From NCBI GenBank assembly GCA_017301975.1, contig JAFLEI010000017.1:80897-144896 (forward strand): a stretch of DNA of 64,000 nt. The letters are read 5' to 3'. The notes beneath the pieces are model-generated. The model worked only from the letters and a program-made list of their open reading frames with translations. It was not told where the DNA came from and searched no databases. How positions within the stretch are numbered: the stretch's first letter is position 1; every line of letters begins with the position of its first letter. Positions 54,345 to 62,387 of this stretch are shown here, piece after piece. This DNA is from Verrucomicrobiota bacterium. Lineage in GTDB: Bacteria; Verrucomicrobiota; Verrucomicrobiia; Verrucomicrobiales; Verrucomicrobiaceae. Made by a program: the position numbers and the translations under genes.

Positions 54345-54650
54345 ATGAAACCCTTCCTCTTCCTCCTCCTCTTTTCTTCCGCCACCCTCCTGACCGTGAG
54401 CTGCAACAAGCAGAAGCAGGCCATCGACGCGCAAAACGACGCCACGCAGACCGCGATCGACCACCAGAAGGACGCCGTGGACGCGGCCGCCAAGGAGGCG
54501 AAGACGCAGACGGACATCGATGCGAAGATCGACAAGGCAAACATCACCGCCGGGCAGGCCGCCGATCAGGCGCAGCTGGATGCGGACAAGAAGAAGGCCG
54601 ATGCCGAAGCCGAGGCCGCCAAGGCGAAGGTGGACGCCGTGCAGAAGTAA
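54345..54650 (+). CDS. Small helical lipoprotein
   Basis: 101 aa from ATG 54345 with a lipobox (LLFSSATLLTVSC; Cys at 20). The mature part is a single charged Ala/Lys/Asp/Gln helix (QAADQAQLDADKKKADAEAE), suggesting an Lpp-like coiled-coil anchor. Upstream ATG 54324 would put six Pro/Thr residues before the signal. Confidence 0.7.
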   Translation: MKPFLFLLLFSSATLLTVSCNKQKQAIDAQNDATQTAIDHQKDAVDAAAKEAKTQTDIDAKIDKANITAGQAADQAQLDADKKKADAEAEAAKAKVDAVQK

Positions 54651-54756
54651 GCCCGACGCAAGCTGGAGTGCGCCCACGCCTGCTCCTCCTGATTCCCCCA
54701 TGCCGCCACCTGGCCCCCCTCACTGCAATCCCGCTCAAGTTCTCCTCAACACCACC

Positions 54757-54900
54757 ATGAAAACATCCATCACACGCATCGCATTCCTCCTCCTCGCCTC
54801 CGCAGCCTTGACTCTCACCGCCACCAGCTGCCGCACCGTGCGTGGCTTCGGCCAGGACGTGGAGCATGTGGGCGGCCACATCGAGCACGCCGCCCGCTAA
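54757..54900 (+). CDS. Entericidin-like small lipoprotein
   Basis: 47 aa: MKTSITRIAFLLLASAALTL then TATSC lipobox and mature CRTVRGFGQDVEHVGGHIEH-AAR. C-N/R-TVRGFGQDV...G..IE.AA is the EcnA/EcnB pattern (PF08085). Entericidins are small envelope lipoproteins, often stationary-phase expressed. About 100 bp after the previous lipoprotein gene, same strand. Confidence 0.85.
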   Translation: MKTSITRIAFLLLASAALTLTATSCRTVRGFGQDVEHVGGHIEHAAR

Positions 54901-55132
54901 TCAAAGCGGAGCGCGCAAGCACTCGAAGCGTTGCTGGAAAGCCGACAAGGCATTTCAGCAGCGCTTTGTGCTTGGCAAAGCGGCCGCGTGAGGAACAGTA
55001 CCTGCTTCTCAACGCTCAGTCCCCCCCCCCCCGAGCCGCTGGTACGGGTGCCTGGCGCATTCAATGCTCTATCCATTGAAGAAAAACAGCGCCGCACCGT
55101 CTACGAAAAACACATTCCCTCTGAATTCCCCA

Positions 55133-56170
55133 ATGAAACACTTCTTTTTCGCGCTCTCCGCCACTCTGCTGCTGGCGGTGCTGGCGCCTGCCTCCGCCCG
55201 GGCCGAGGCTCCGCCCACGGGCGGCACCATGGGCATCTATGTCGAAAACGATCTCTTCGCCGGCACGGACCGCTACTACACCAGCGGCGTGAAGCTGAGC
55301 TGGACCTCGCCGGATCTCTCCCGGCTCAGCGGCACGCCGCATGCCCGCCTGATGCTGCCGCTGTTTGAGCTGATCCCCGGCATTCATGACACAAACTACC
55401 AGAAGAACGTCATCCACTCCATCGGGCAGGACATTTACACGCCTGACAACACAGAAACCTTCACCCCGTCCCCCACGGACCGCCCCTATGCCGGCTGGCT
55501 CTATGTGTCCAATGGCGTGGTGTGGAAGACCGATCGCGTGCGCAACATCCTGGTGATGGACATCGGCGTGGTGGGCTCGTACTCCTATGCGCAGGAGGCG
55601 CAGCGCTCCGTGCATGATCTGCGCGGCTTCGACCACCCAAACGGCTGGGACAACCAGCTGCACAATGAGATCGGCATCACCCTGGCGTATGAGCGCACGT
55701 GGCGCTGGCCGCACATCGTGAAACGCAGCGGTGCGGAGTGGGAATTTCTGCCGCATGCCGGTGCGACTGCGGGGAACGTGAAGGACTACGCCAATGTGGG
55801 CGGGGAATTCCGCATGGGCTTCAATCTGCCGGACGACTACGGCACGCCCTCCATCGGCCCCAGCTCCGCCGCCGCCACCCCGGTGGATGGCGCCCTGGGT
55901 GCGGAGCGCTCCTGGTTTCCGCTGGGCTTTCACCTCTTTGCACGCGCGGACGGGCGGGCCGTGGCGCACAACATCTTCCTGGACGGCAACACCTTTGGCA
56001 ACAGCCCCTCCGTGGGGCACAACGTCTTCGTGGCGGACCTCAGCACCGGCTTCGTGATCAACTGGCGCAACACCAAGATGTCCTACGCACTGGTGTACCG
56101 CACCAAGGAGTTCAGCGCGCAGATCGCCCCGCAGGTCTTTGGCTCCGTGTCGCTGAACTGGACGTTTTAA
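55133..56170 (+). CDS. LpxR-family lipid A 3'-O-deacylase
   Basis: 345 aa from ATG 55133 with signal peptide (MKHFFFALSATLLLAVLAPA). GIYVENDLFAGTDRYYTSGV near the mature start holds the Asn-Asp pair that, in LpxR, binds Ca2+ and forms the active site; RPYAGWLYVSN and the C-terminal FGSVSLNWTF (terminal aromatic, as in barrels) fit the 12-strand outer-membrane fold. It would remove the 3' acyloxyacyl group of lipid A. An upstream ATG at 55064 has no signal. The poly-C tract 55021-55033 lies before it. Confidence 0.85.
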   Translation: MKHFFFALSATLLLAVLAPASARAEAPPTGGTMGIYVENDLFAGTDRYYTSGVKLSWTSPDLSRLSGTPHARLMLPLFELIPGIHDTNYQKNVIHSIGQDIYTPDNTETFTPSPTDRPYAGWLYVSNGVVWKTDRVRNILVMDIGVVGSYSYAQEAQRSVHDLRGFDHPNGWDNQLHNEIGITLAYERTWRWPHIVKRSGAEWEFLPHAGATAGNVKDYANVGGEFRMGFNLPDDYGTPSIGPSSAAATPVDGALGAERSWFPLGFHLFARADGRAVAHNIFLDGNTFGNSPSVGHNVFVADLSTGFVINWRNTKMSYALVYRTKEFSAQIAPQVFGSVSLNWTF

Positions 56171-56184
56171 TGGCGCGTGAAAAG

Positions 56185-57827
56185 ATGCCTGACATGAATG
56201 GCACTCGGTTAAGGGCCTTCATCGTTGATTCTGAGAGGTTTTGATCGCCTCAATGTGAAGCATCATTTTTGAGCCTGCGGCATGCTGCTTTCGTACAACG
56301 CGGTGATGGTTTGCGGGTTGGATGTGCATGACACTTCTCACCTGTTTCCTCCCTCACTTTCCCCGCACGCTCCAAGGTCGTGCGAAGTCTTCACCTGCCA
56401 GCCGGATCGCCAGCGGTCTGCAGCAGCTGCGTGACCTGGCGCTGCCCGATCTGGCCGCTCTGCTCGGCGGATTGCTGCCCGCTGATTTCTTTGCCAAAGC
56501 CCCCGATGCTCAGGCCAAACGTGAGCGCATCTACCCGCCCATCACTCTGTTCTGGGCCTTCCTCTTCCAAGTGCTCAACCCCGCCATGCCCTGTCAGGAA
56601 GTGGTCGGCAAAGTGCGCGCCTGGCTCATCACACGCCACCGCAACAAACGGCGCCCGGCAATGGGCGCCTCCTCCTATTGTGAAGCGCGCAGCGGCCTGA
56701 GCATCCGTCTGCTGCAGGCGGTTTTTGAGGCCTTGCGCGACCACCCCGGCCAGCGCGCCGCCGCCACCTGGCTGTGGTGCGGGCGTCAGGTCAAGGTCAT
56801 CGACGGCACCAGCTTCTCCATGCCCGACACACCTGCCAACCAGAAGCGCTGGCCGCAGCACCGGGCACAGAAGAAAGGCTGCGGCTTTCCCGTGGCCAAG
56901 ATGCTTGGGGTGTTCTCCCTTTCCACCGGCGGCTGGCTGGGCCATGCCCTCTCCAAATGGTGCAGCCACGACCTGAGCCTGTGGCACAAGCTGAGCCACC
57001 TGCTGGTCAAAGATGACGTGCTGGTGGGCGACGCTGGCTTTTGCGCCTATGCCTTGATGGCCGAACTCAAAGCGCGCGGTGTGGACACCGTGTTTCGCCT
57101 GCACCAGATGCGCAGCAAGGACATGCGCAAAGGCAGGGCGCTCGGCCCCAATGACCGCCTGCAAAACTGGAGCAAGCCCTTATGCCGCCCAGCGCACAGC
57201 CCTTGGAAGAAGCGTGCCTGGAACAAGCTCAGCGGAGAGCTCCAGGTCCGCGTCGTCCGGGTGCATATCGAGCGCAAAGGCTTCCGCACCCGCTGGCTGT
57301 GGATCGCCACCACTCTGACCGATGCCAGGCTCTATCCGGCTGCCCGGCTTGCAGGGATCTATTACCGGCGCTGGAGCATCGAGCTGTTTTACCGCGACGT
57401 GAAGACAACCATGCACATGGAGGTGCTGCGCACCAAAAGCCCCTCGATGATCGAGAAGGAGCTGCTCATGCACGCCATCGCCTGCAATGCCATTCGAGCC
57501 CTGATTCTACAGAGCGCCACGAGCCACCAGCAGGAGCTTGGCCGCATCAGTTTTAAAGGCGCAGTGGACCTGCTGCGCCAATGGCTGCCGCAAGCTGCGG
57601 CCTGTCATGACCGGCCACGCAAACTAGCCCGCTGGCACGCGGAACTGCTGGAGGCCATCGCCAGCGTGCAGAACTCGCTGCGCCCTGACAGGCGTGAACC
57701 CAGGGCTGTTAAACGACGACCCAAAACGTTCCAGATGCTCACCAAACCGCGTCACAAATTCCATGAAATCCCCCATCGTGACCGCTACCGTCTCGTCGCT
57801 TAACCGAGTGCCATTCATGCCTGGCAT
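56185..57827 (+). mobile_element. Intact IS4-family element
   Basis: 1,643 bp with terminal inverted repeats at 56185-56213 and 57799-57827 that match at 27 of 29 positions (inner core CATGAATGGCACTCGGTTAA). The transposase stop lies inside the right repeat. No clear target duplication is seen at these boundaries. The copy at 1-559 is its deletion derivative. Confidence 0.85.
56322..57803 (+). CDS. IS4-family transposase, complete
   Basis: 493 aa. VKVIDGTSFSMPDT holds the first Asp, DVLVGDAGFCAYAL the second, and YYRRWSIELFYRDVK fits Y-x2-R-x3-E-x6-K with the catalytic Glu. The N-terminal helical domain (LQQLRDLALPDLAALLGGLL) probably binds the ends. Frame intact, all three acidic residues present, so it could be active and mobilise the shorter copy. 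Confidence 0.93.
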   Translation: MCMTLLTCFLPHFPRTLQGRAKSSPASRIASGLQQLRDLALPDLAALLGGLLPADFFAKAPDAQAKRERIYPPITLFWAFLFQVLNPAMPCQEVVGKVRAWLITRHRNKRRPAMGASSYCEARSGLSIRLLQAVFEALRDHPGQRAAATWLWCGRQVKVIDGTSFSMPDTPANQKRWPQHRAQKKGCGFPVAKMLGVFSLSTGGWLGHALSKWCSHDLSLWHKLSHLLVKDDVLVGDAGFCAYALMAELKARGVDTVFRLHQMRSKDMRKGRALGPNDRLQNWSKPLCRPAHSPWKKRAWNKLSGELQVRVVRVHIERKGFRTRWLWIATTLTDARLYPAARLAGIYYRRWSIELFYRDVKTTMHMEVLRTKSPSMIEKELLMHAIACNAIRALILQSATSHQQELGRISFKGAVDLLRQWLPQAAACHDRPRKLARWHAELLEAIASVQNSLRPDRREPRAVKRRPKTFQMLTKPRHKFHEIPHRDRYRLVA

Positions 57828-57907
57828 TTTTCGCCCGCCACCCACACCTCCAGTGGATGAAAAGATGTCAGGCATTTTTCGCCCGCCACCCACACCTCCA
57901 GTGGATG
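57825..57907 (+). repeat. 48-bp tandem duplication next to the IS
   Basis: CATTTTTCGCCCGCCACCCA and the following 15 bp occur at 57825-57859 and 57873-57907. Between the copies is GAAAAGATGTCAGG, a variant of the IS outer terminal sequence, so the second copy may trace an earlier IS end. Confidence 0.8.
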
Positions 57908-57985
57908 GAGTCAATGCAGAGCCAGCTTGTCAACAGCACGCTCCCCGTACTGAGCCTTGCAGCGGGCATTCAACACCGATGCTTT

Positions 57986-58603
57986 TCAGGGCGTGTACCT
58001 CGTGTAGAAGTAGTACAGCACCCCGCTTTTGCGGTCGGGATTGGGGGAGAGGATGTAGAGGCGTGTGCTATGGAGATCGGGCCGGTAGAGGAGCACGGCC
58101 TTGTCGTTCATTTCCAGCCGGCTTGTGTCCACCTTTCTTCCACGAGGGGGTGTGGAACTGTGCCAGCCTCCCTTGGGATCGCTGGTGGCACCTGTCTTGG
58201 CCTTCGGGTCTGCATCCGTCTCTTCTTCAGCATCAAGGATAAGATCAACGGTGCTTTTCCACGTCTTATAATCAATTTTGCCTGTCGTCCATGGGTTCAG
58301 CATGGGATGGCCGCCGGATTCGAGCCGGGTCCACTCTTCAGGCGTCAGTTGAATGGAGGCCTGAATCAGGTCGAAGTACCCCCGGAAGCCGTCATAGGCC
58401 CCATCGACCTGATATTCTTTAAGCGTTTTGGATTTGAGGCCCGTCAGCCCGGCATGCGCAGCCAGCTCTTCCCAGCTCAGAAGGTTCTCCGACTGCGGGC
58501 GCTGAGTGGCCTGCTGCGCCTCGGCCGCCGCAGGAAAGATTGCGCAAAAAATGACTGCAGCAGCGATGATGAAGCGCGCACCGAAACGAAGACGGGAGTT
58601 CAT
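57986..58603 (-). CDS. Exported protein, putative immunity of the 58658-60490 toxin
   Basis: 205 aa with a signal peptide (FIIAAAVIFCAIFPAAAEAQ). Mature part: LLSWEELAAHAGLTGLKSKT, a helical middle, and a beta C-terminus (DKAVLLYRPDLHSTRLYILS). Lies 54 bp after the toxin-like gene on the same strand. All other putative immunity proteins here are cytoplasmic; export of this one implies a target in the periplasm. Family not recognised. Confidence 0.55.
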   Translation of the reverse strand: MNSRLRFGARFIIAAAVIFCAIFPAAAEAQQATQRPQSENLLSWEELAAHAGLTGLKSKTLKEYQVDGAYDGFRGYFDLIQASIQLTPEEWTRLESGGHPMLNPWTTGKIDYKTWKSTVDLILDAEEETDADPKAKTGATSDPKGGWHSSTPPRGRKVDTSRLEMNDKAVLLYRPDLHSTRLYILSPNPDRKSGVLYYFYTRYTP

Positions 58604-58657
58604 TCTGTGATGCTAGTCCGCGTTCCACCGAACTGCCAGTGCAAAAAGAGCATGCGC

Positions 58658-60490
58658 TCAAGGCGTGCGCGGGATCACTTTCCACTCAAAGGGGCCGCCG
58701 GGTTTTGCCTGATAAAACTCAAGTGTCACAGGCTCTTGAGGGGCTTCTATGTCATAATCCCTGCCATACCCTTGCTCCAGCAAGTCTTTGAAAAATGAGT
58801 CGTCTATCTGGATCTGATCACCGTTGGGAGATATCACTGGAATATCCTTCGGGATGTATTGCCGGATTTTGTCCATGGGGATCTTGGGGTCAGGCTTCAG
58901 GGGCGTTCCCTGGTCGAGGTTCCAGTCGTAGCGGTCATGAAGCCGGAAGTTAAATGTTCCCCTGAACCTGACACCGCCGTTTTTGTCCACGATGCCCCTG
59001 ATTCCGCTGGATGTAGCAGTGACGGTGGCATTGCCAAAGGCGTAAAAGTAGCCTTCATTGCCCGGCTTGGCTTCGCCAAAATATTTCTTGATTTGATTGG
59101 GGTGCGAACCGTCAGCCTGGGTGTCCCAATAGGTGTCAGGCACGGCCACACCGCCCGGTTTTGTCGCATCAGGATGAGCGCGCACCCAGTCAAAGATGGT
59201 TTTATTGCCGAGCGTCCCGTCCGTGCGTGAGCCAAAGCGGTTCAGAACTTTGTCGTATGCTTCTTTAACGACCGGCCATTGCATCAATTCTTTCAATGGA
59301 TGCGTGACCGCCGCCTCTTTGCCATCTTTATCAAGTGGCGGGCGGTTCTTGGCATCGAACCAATGCTGCAAGTGCTGGATGTAGAGGGGCAGCTTCTCTC
59401 CTTCGGGAGCTCTGAGTGAGAGAATGAGCTGACGAAGTCTGAGTTTTTCCTCAAGAGGCGTTCTGCTGTCATAAAAATTTTTGATGAAGAATGGATTTTT
59501 TGATTTCTTCAAATAGTCCCTCAGACTCTCATGGGGCGTCTCCACATTTTGAGCGGGCTGCAGTGGTGTCGTCTTGTCAGGACTTGCGGCGGGTGTTTGT
59601 GGGGAGGTCTGCTGGAATGTTTTCTGACTGCTGGAAGGAGGAGCTGGATTGCCTGTTGGTCGCGGACTTTCACCCTGCGGCAAGGCCGCCCCCTGAGCAG
59701 CCAGCAATGGTGGCGAGCCGTAAACGTCGGCCACATTCTGGGAGAAGCTGCGAGCGTGTTCTTTCGCCTCCTCCGGGCTGCCGTTGAAGCGGTACAAGAG
59801 ATCTTGGAACTCATGCTTGGGCTGAGATTCGCCGTGGATGCGATACACGAGGTCATGGACCCCCGGCCTGCCTTTGAAAGCGGAATGGGAACCGGCGGCC
59901 TCATCATTAGCGGAGTGCTTGGAATCGAGATCCTCAGGGGTGATGGCTGGCGCATGCCATGGTCTGGTATCCTCGGACGCAGGCGAAGGGGCGCGGGGGA
60001 TGCGGCTGGAATACTCATCGGCAGCGGCGGCGTGACCGGTGCCCCAAGCGGGGCGGGGTGGCGCTCCGGCGCCGAACTGCGGGCTGCGCTCGTCACGGGG
60101 GAAAGGAGAGCCCTGCTGGCGGAACTCATCACGCGGGCGGAGGTTGCCGTCCTCATCCATGTAGTGAGGGGAGTCGTCGCGGTTGAATTGCTGGCGGACG
60201 ACATCGAAGACGCCGCTGGCCTTGGCGGCGGAAATGCCAGCTGCATGCGGTGTGCTTGTGTCCTGGGTTTCCGTGCGCTGGAGCTGGCGGCCGAGGGCCT
60301 GTGCGCCGCGCTGGGAGAGCGGCCCGGCGGGATCTACAGTCTCTTCCTTTGCGGGCAGGTGGCTGAAGGCGCGCACCATGCCGGCGCGGGTCGGGGGAGA
60401 CATGCTTTCCTCGTCGTCCTCCTCTTCAAGGTGATCAGGGCGCTGGACTCGGGTTTCAGGAAGGTGGGAGGTGGAGAAAATGAAGGCCAT
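58658..60490 (-). CDS. Toxin-like protein with possible colicin-M-like C-terminus
   Basis: 610 aa from ATG 60490 (MAFIFSTSHLPETRV); upstream GTG/ATG options fall inside the conserved promoter block. N-terminal ~290 residues are Pro/Ser/Gln-rich and disordered. Then a helical part (LREKL-like LEEKLRLRQLILSLRAPEGE) and a beta C-terminus with YFYAFGNATVTATSSGIRGI, VRFRGTFNFRLHDRYDWNLD and QIDDSFFKDLLEQGYGRDYD. GTFNF-LHDRYDW resembles the D-x-Y-D active-site strand of colicin M, but the following His-Arg is not in its usual place. An exported neighbour fits a periplasmic target such as lipid II. Tentative. Confidence 0.6.
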   Translation of the reverse strand: MAFIFSTSHLPETRVQRPDHLEEEDDEESMSPPTRAGMVRAFSHLPAKEETVDPAGPLSQRGAQALGRQLQRTETQDTSTPHAAGISAAKASGVFDVVRQQFNRDDSPHYMDEDGNLRPRDEFRQQGSPFPRDERSPQFGAGAPPRPAWGTGHAAAADEYSSRIPRAPSPASEDTRPWHAPAITPEDLDSKHSANDEAAGSHSAFKGRPGVHDLVYRIHGESQPKHEFQDLLYRFNGSPEEAKEHARSFSQNVADVYGSPPLLAAQGAALPQGESPRPTGNPAPPSSSQKTFQQTSPQTPAASPDKTTPLQPAQNVETPHESLRDYLKKSKNPFFIKNFYDSRTPLEEKLRLRQLILSLRAPEGEKLPLYIQHLQHWFDAKNRPPLDKDGKEAAVTHPLKELMQWPVVKEAYDKVLNRFGSRTDGTLGNKTIFDWVRAHPDATKPGGVAVPDTYWDTQADGSHPNQIKKYFGEAKPGNEGYFYAFGNATVTATSSGIRGIVDKNGGVRFRGTFNFRLHDRYDWNLDQGTPLKPDPKIPMDKIRQYIPKDIPVISPNGDQIQIDDSFFKDLLEQGYGRDYDIEAPQEPVTLEFYQAKPGGPFEWKVIPRTP

Positions 60491-60500
60491 GGGAGAAGTC

Positions 60501-60552
60501 TTGGGCCGTGATTTGGGAATGCAAGAAAAAGATACCACGATGCGGTATTAAA
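60501..60552 (-). promoter_or_regulatory. Conserved block upstream of the 58658-60490 gene
   Basis: The complement of 60501-60524 repeats the TTGCATTCCCAAATCACG and GCCCAA block of toxins 1-3, but only about 10 bp separate it from the ATG instead of about 80. A single TGGTAT/ATACC pair lies just upstream (60531-60549). It ties this gene to the 0.6-21.8 kb locus. Confidence 0.6.
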
Positions 60553-60618
60553 TGACGTAAACGGGTTTTGCGGCTGATGGCTTTGGATGGCGCGGGGCGG
60601 TGGGTCTGGCGGAGCGTG

Positions 60619-60960
60619 AAGGGATCAGGATGATCCCTCTCCTGCCGGAGGCGCCGGGTGGCTTGGAAGGAGTGGGACCATCCTGGTCCCTCACGCTCCG
60701 CTCACACCCGCCGCTCCGCGCTGACAAAACGCGGCTTGCCTCTTGGCTCATGCCGCCACATTCGCCAGCGCTTGAGGGATCAGGATGATCCCTCTCCTGC
60801 CGGAGGCGCCGGGTGGCTTGGAAGGAGTGGGACCATCCTGGTCCCTCACGCTCCGCTCACACCCGCCGCTCCGCGCTGGCAAAACGCGGCTTGCTTCTTG
60901 GCTCATGCCGCCACATTCACCAGCGCTGAGGGATCAGGATGATCCCTCTCCTGCCGGAGG
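60619..60960. repeat. REP/BIME-like tandem units, cluster 2
   Basis: Two units of about 154 bp and a partial third, starting near 60619, 60774 and 60928. The palindrome AGGGATCA-GGA-TGATCCCT matches cluster 1; the second hairpin here is GGGACCA-TCC-TGGTCCC. Filler is diverged from cluster 1 but alignable. Confidence 0.85.
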
Positions 60961-61654
60961 CGCGGTGCTTCAGGCCTTTTTCTCCGGCTTCGTCAGTACA
61001 TCCAGCAGTTGATTGGACTTACGTGTGTCGGCGTGGTCCCTGCCGGGAGTGCGGAAAAAATGCCAGGCATGAATGGCGCTCCCAGCCATGAGCCGGCGCT
61101 GCCCGCAGGCGGATGCGAGATTGACTTCGGTCTCGCCGTCACCGCGCGCTAGGGGGGGGCGGCCGCTTCCGTGCGCTCGCCACCGCGATGGTGCCAGCGT
61201 GCCGATGTTGGATAGCGGCTGCCGGGTGCCGCGCGTGCGAAGAGGCGGCGGTCTTCAGACCCCGTTGGAACTGATTGAATCAAGGCCGTTGTGACGCGGG
61301 TTGTGACGCGGGTTGTGACGCGGGTTGTGGCCGTGTTGCCATCCGCCAGGCCTGGCCCAGCGGTCATCCGCGATGCTGTAGGAACCGCAGGAGCATGAGG
61401 AGGTGAAACACCTGGATCGACTGAAGGCGCCTGGATCGACTGCAAACGCCGAAGTTGTTCAGGCTGCAGGGCTCAGGACTTTCCCGCCAAATCCATGAAA
61501 ATGAAGAGGGTTGAACGCCCGCCGCCACCCTTGGGTAGGTTTTTATTTTAGTTCTTGCCGTTCTTTCACGGATGTTCATTGGATCATCATAAAGTTTATT
61601 TCAGCTTGCAGGCATTCGCCTACGAGTATCCTCTCACTCATCAACCACGTGCTC
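60961..61654. other. Gene-free region with a solitary IS-end-like motif
   Basis: AATGCCAGGCATGAATGGCG at 61059 onward is close to the IS4 left end, without a partner. GTTGTGACGCGGG is repeated three times at about 61288-61327. A nine-G-rich run lies near 61152. No supported ORF. Confidence 0.6.
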
Positions 61655-62374
61655 ATGAAACATCTGCCACTCGCCCTGCTTTTGCTGGTCTCCTTCGCCA
61701 CCTGCTCCCTCGCCGACTCCCCCGAGGCCATCCTCAAAGACTACCGCAAGCAGGCCTCCCAGGCGGTGGAGCGCCTGAACCAGTCTCTGGAGAAAGCGGC
61801 CACGCCGTTGATCACCAAGCTTGTTTCCAGTGGAGACACTGCCGGAGCCGAGTTGCTCACCAGCCAGATGAAGGCCAAGATTGCCGGCGAGCCGGTGGCA
61901 GCCCCCCAGGCCAGCGCTGTGCAGCTTTTTTCTTTGTATGATGACGCCCGCGCAAAAGCCCTCGCGCCTGTGCAAAAATCCAGCATCGCCCGCATTGATG
62001 GTCTGCTGAAAACCGCTGGCGGAGCCAAGTTGGAAACAGTGACAGAACTGGGGAAGGTGAGAGAGGAGATTGAGGCGGGGAAGGTGTCAGCAAGCCTTGA
62101 TCAGTTTTTTGTCGGTAAGTCCTTTTTTACAAAGGCCGGTTCTGAGTACCATTTCAACAAGGAAGGAACGGGATATCGACTGCAGAAGATGGATTTTGAA
62201 GACAAGGTGCCGTTTACATGGACACAGCGTTCAGATGGCATTGTGGAAGTTCTTCAACGCAAGCAACCAAAGGCTGTGCCCACTGCTACCTTTTTCCGTT
62301 TTGTTGATAAAAAAAGCGCTTATCAGGGGGATTCTGACACGAATATATCGACTCCCCTTGGCACTGTTAAGTGA
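61655..62374 (+). CDS. Secreted protein with coiled-coil N-terminus
   Basis: 239 aa from ATG 61655 (MKHLPLALLLLVSFATCSLA). The first ~140 mature residues are helical (AILKDYRKQASQAVERLNQS; KSSIARIDGLLKTAGGAKLE; TVTELGKVREEIEAGKVSAS), similar in style to the tail of the 40272-41315 protein. The C-terminal ~90 residues are a beta domain (FFTKAGSEYHFNKEGTGYRL). The ORF is open to 61511, but only 61655 gives a signal peptide. Function unknown. Confidence 0.65.
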   Translation: MKHLPLALLLLVSFATCSLADSPEAILKDYRKQASQAVERLNQSLEKAATPLITKLVSSGDTAGAELLTSQMKAKIAGEPVAAPQASAVQLFSLYDDARAKALAPVQKSSIARIDGLLKTAGGAKLETVTELGKVREEIEAGKVSASLDQFFVGKSFFTKAGSEYHFNKEGTGYRLQKMDFEDKVPFTWTQRSDGIVEVLQRKQPKAVPTATFFRFVDKKSAYQGDSDTNISTPLGTVK

Positions 62375-62387
62375 CGGGCATTGAAGT

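Noticed and set aside
54069..54701. 210-aa minus-strand ORF
   Set aside because: Antisense to the lipoprotein gene at 54345-54650, which has a clear lipobox.
61149..61445. 98-aa minus-strand ORF with TTRV repeats
   Set aside because: The repeats are the 13-bp noncoding tandem; no start context or domain.
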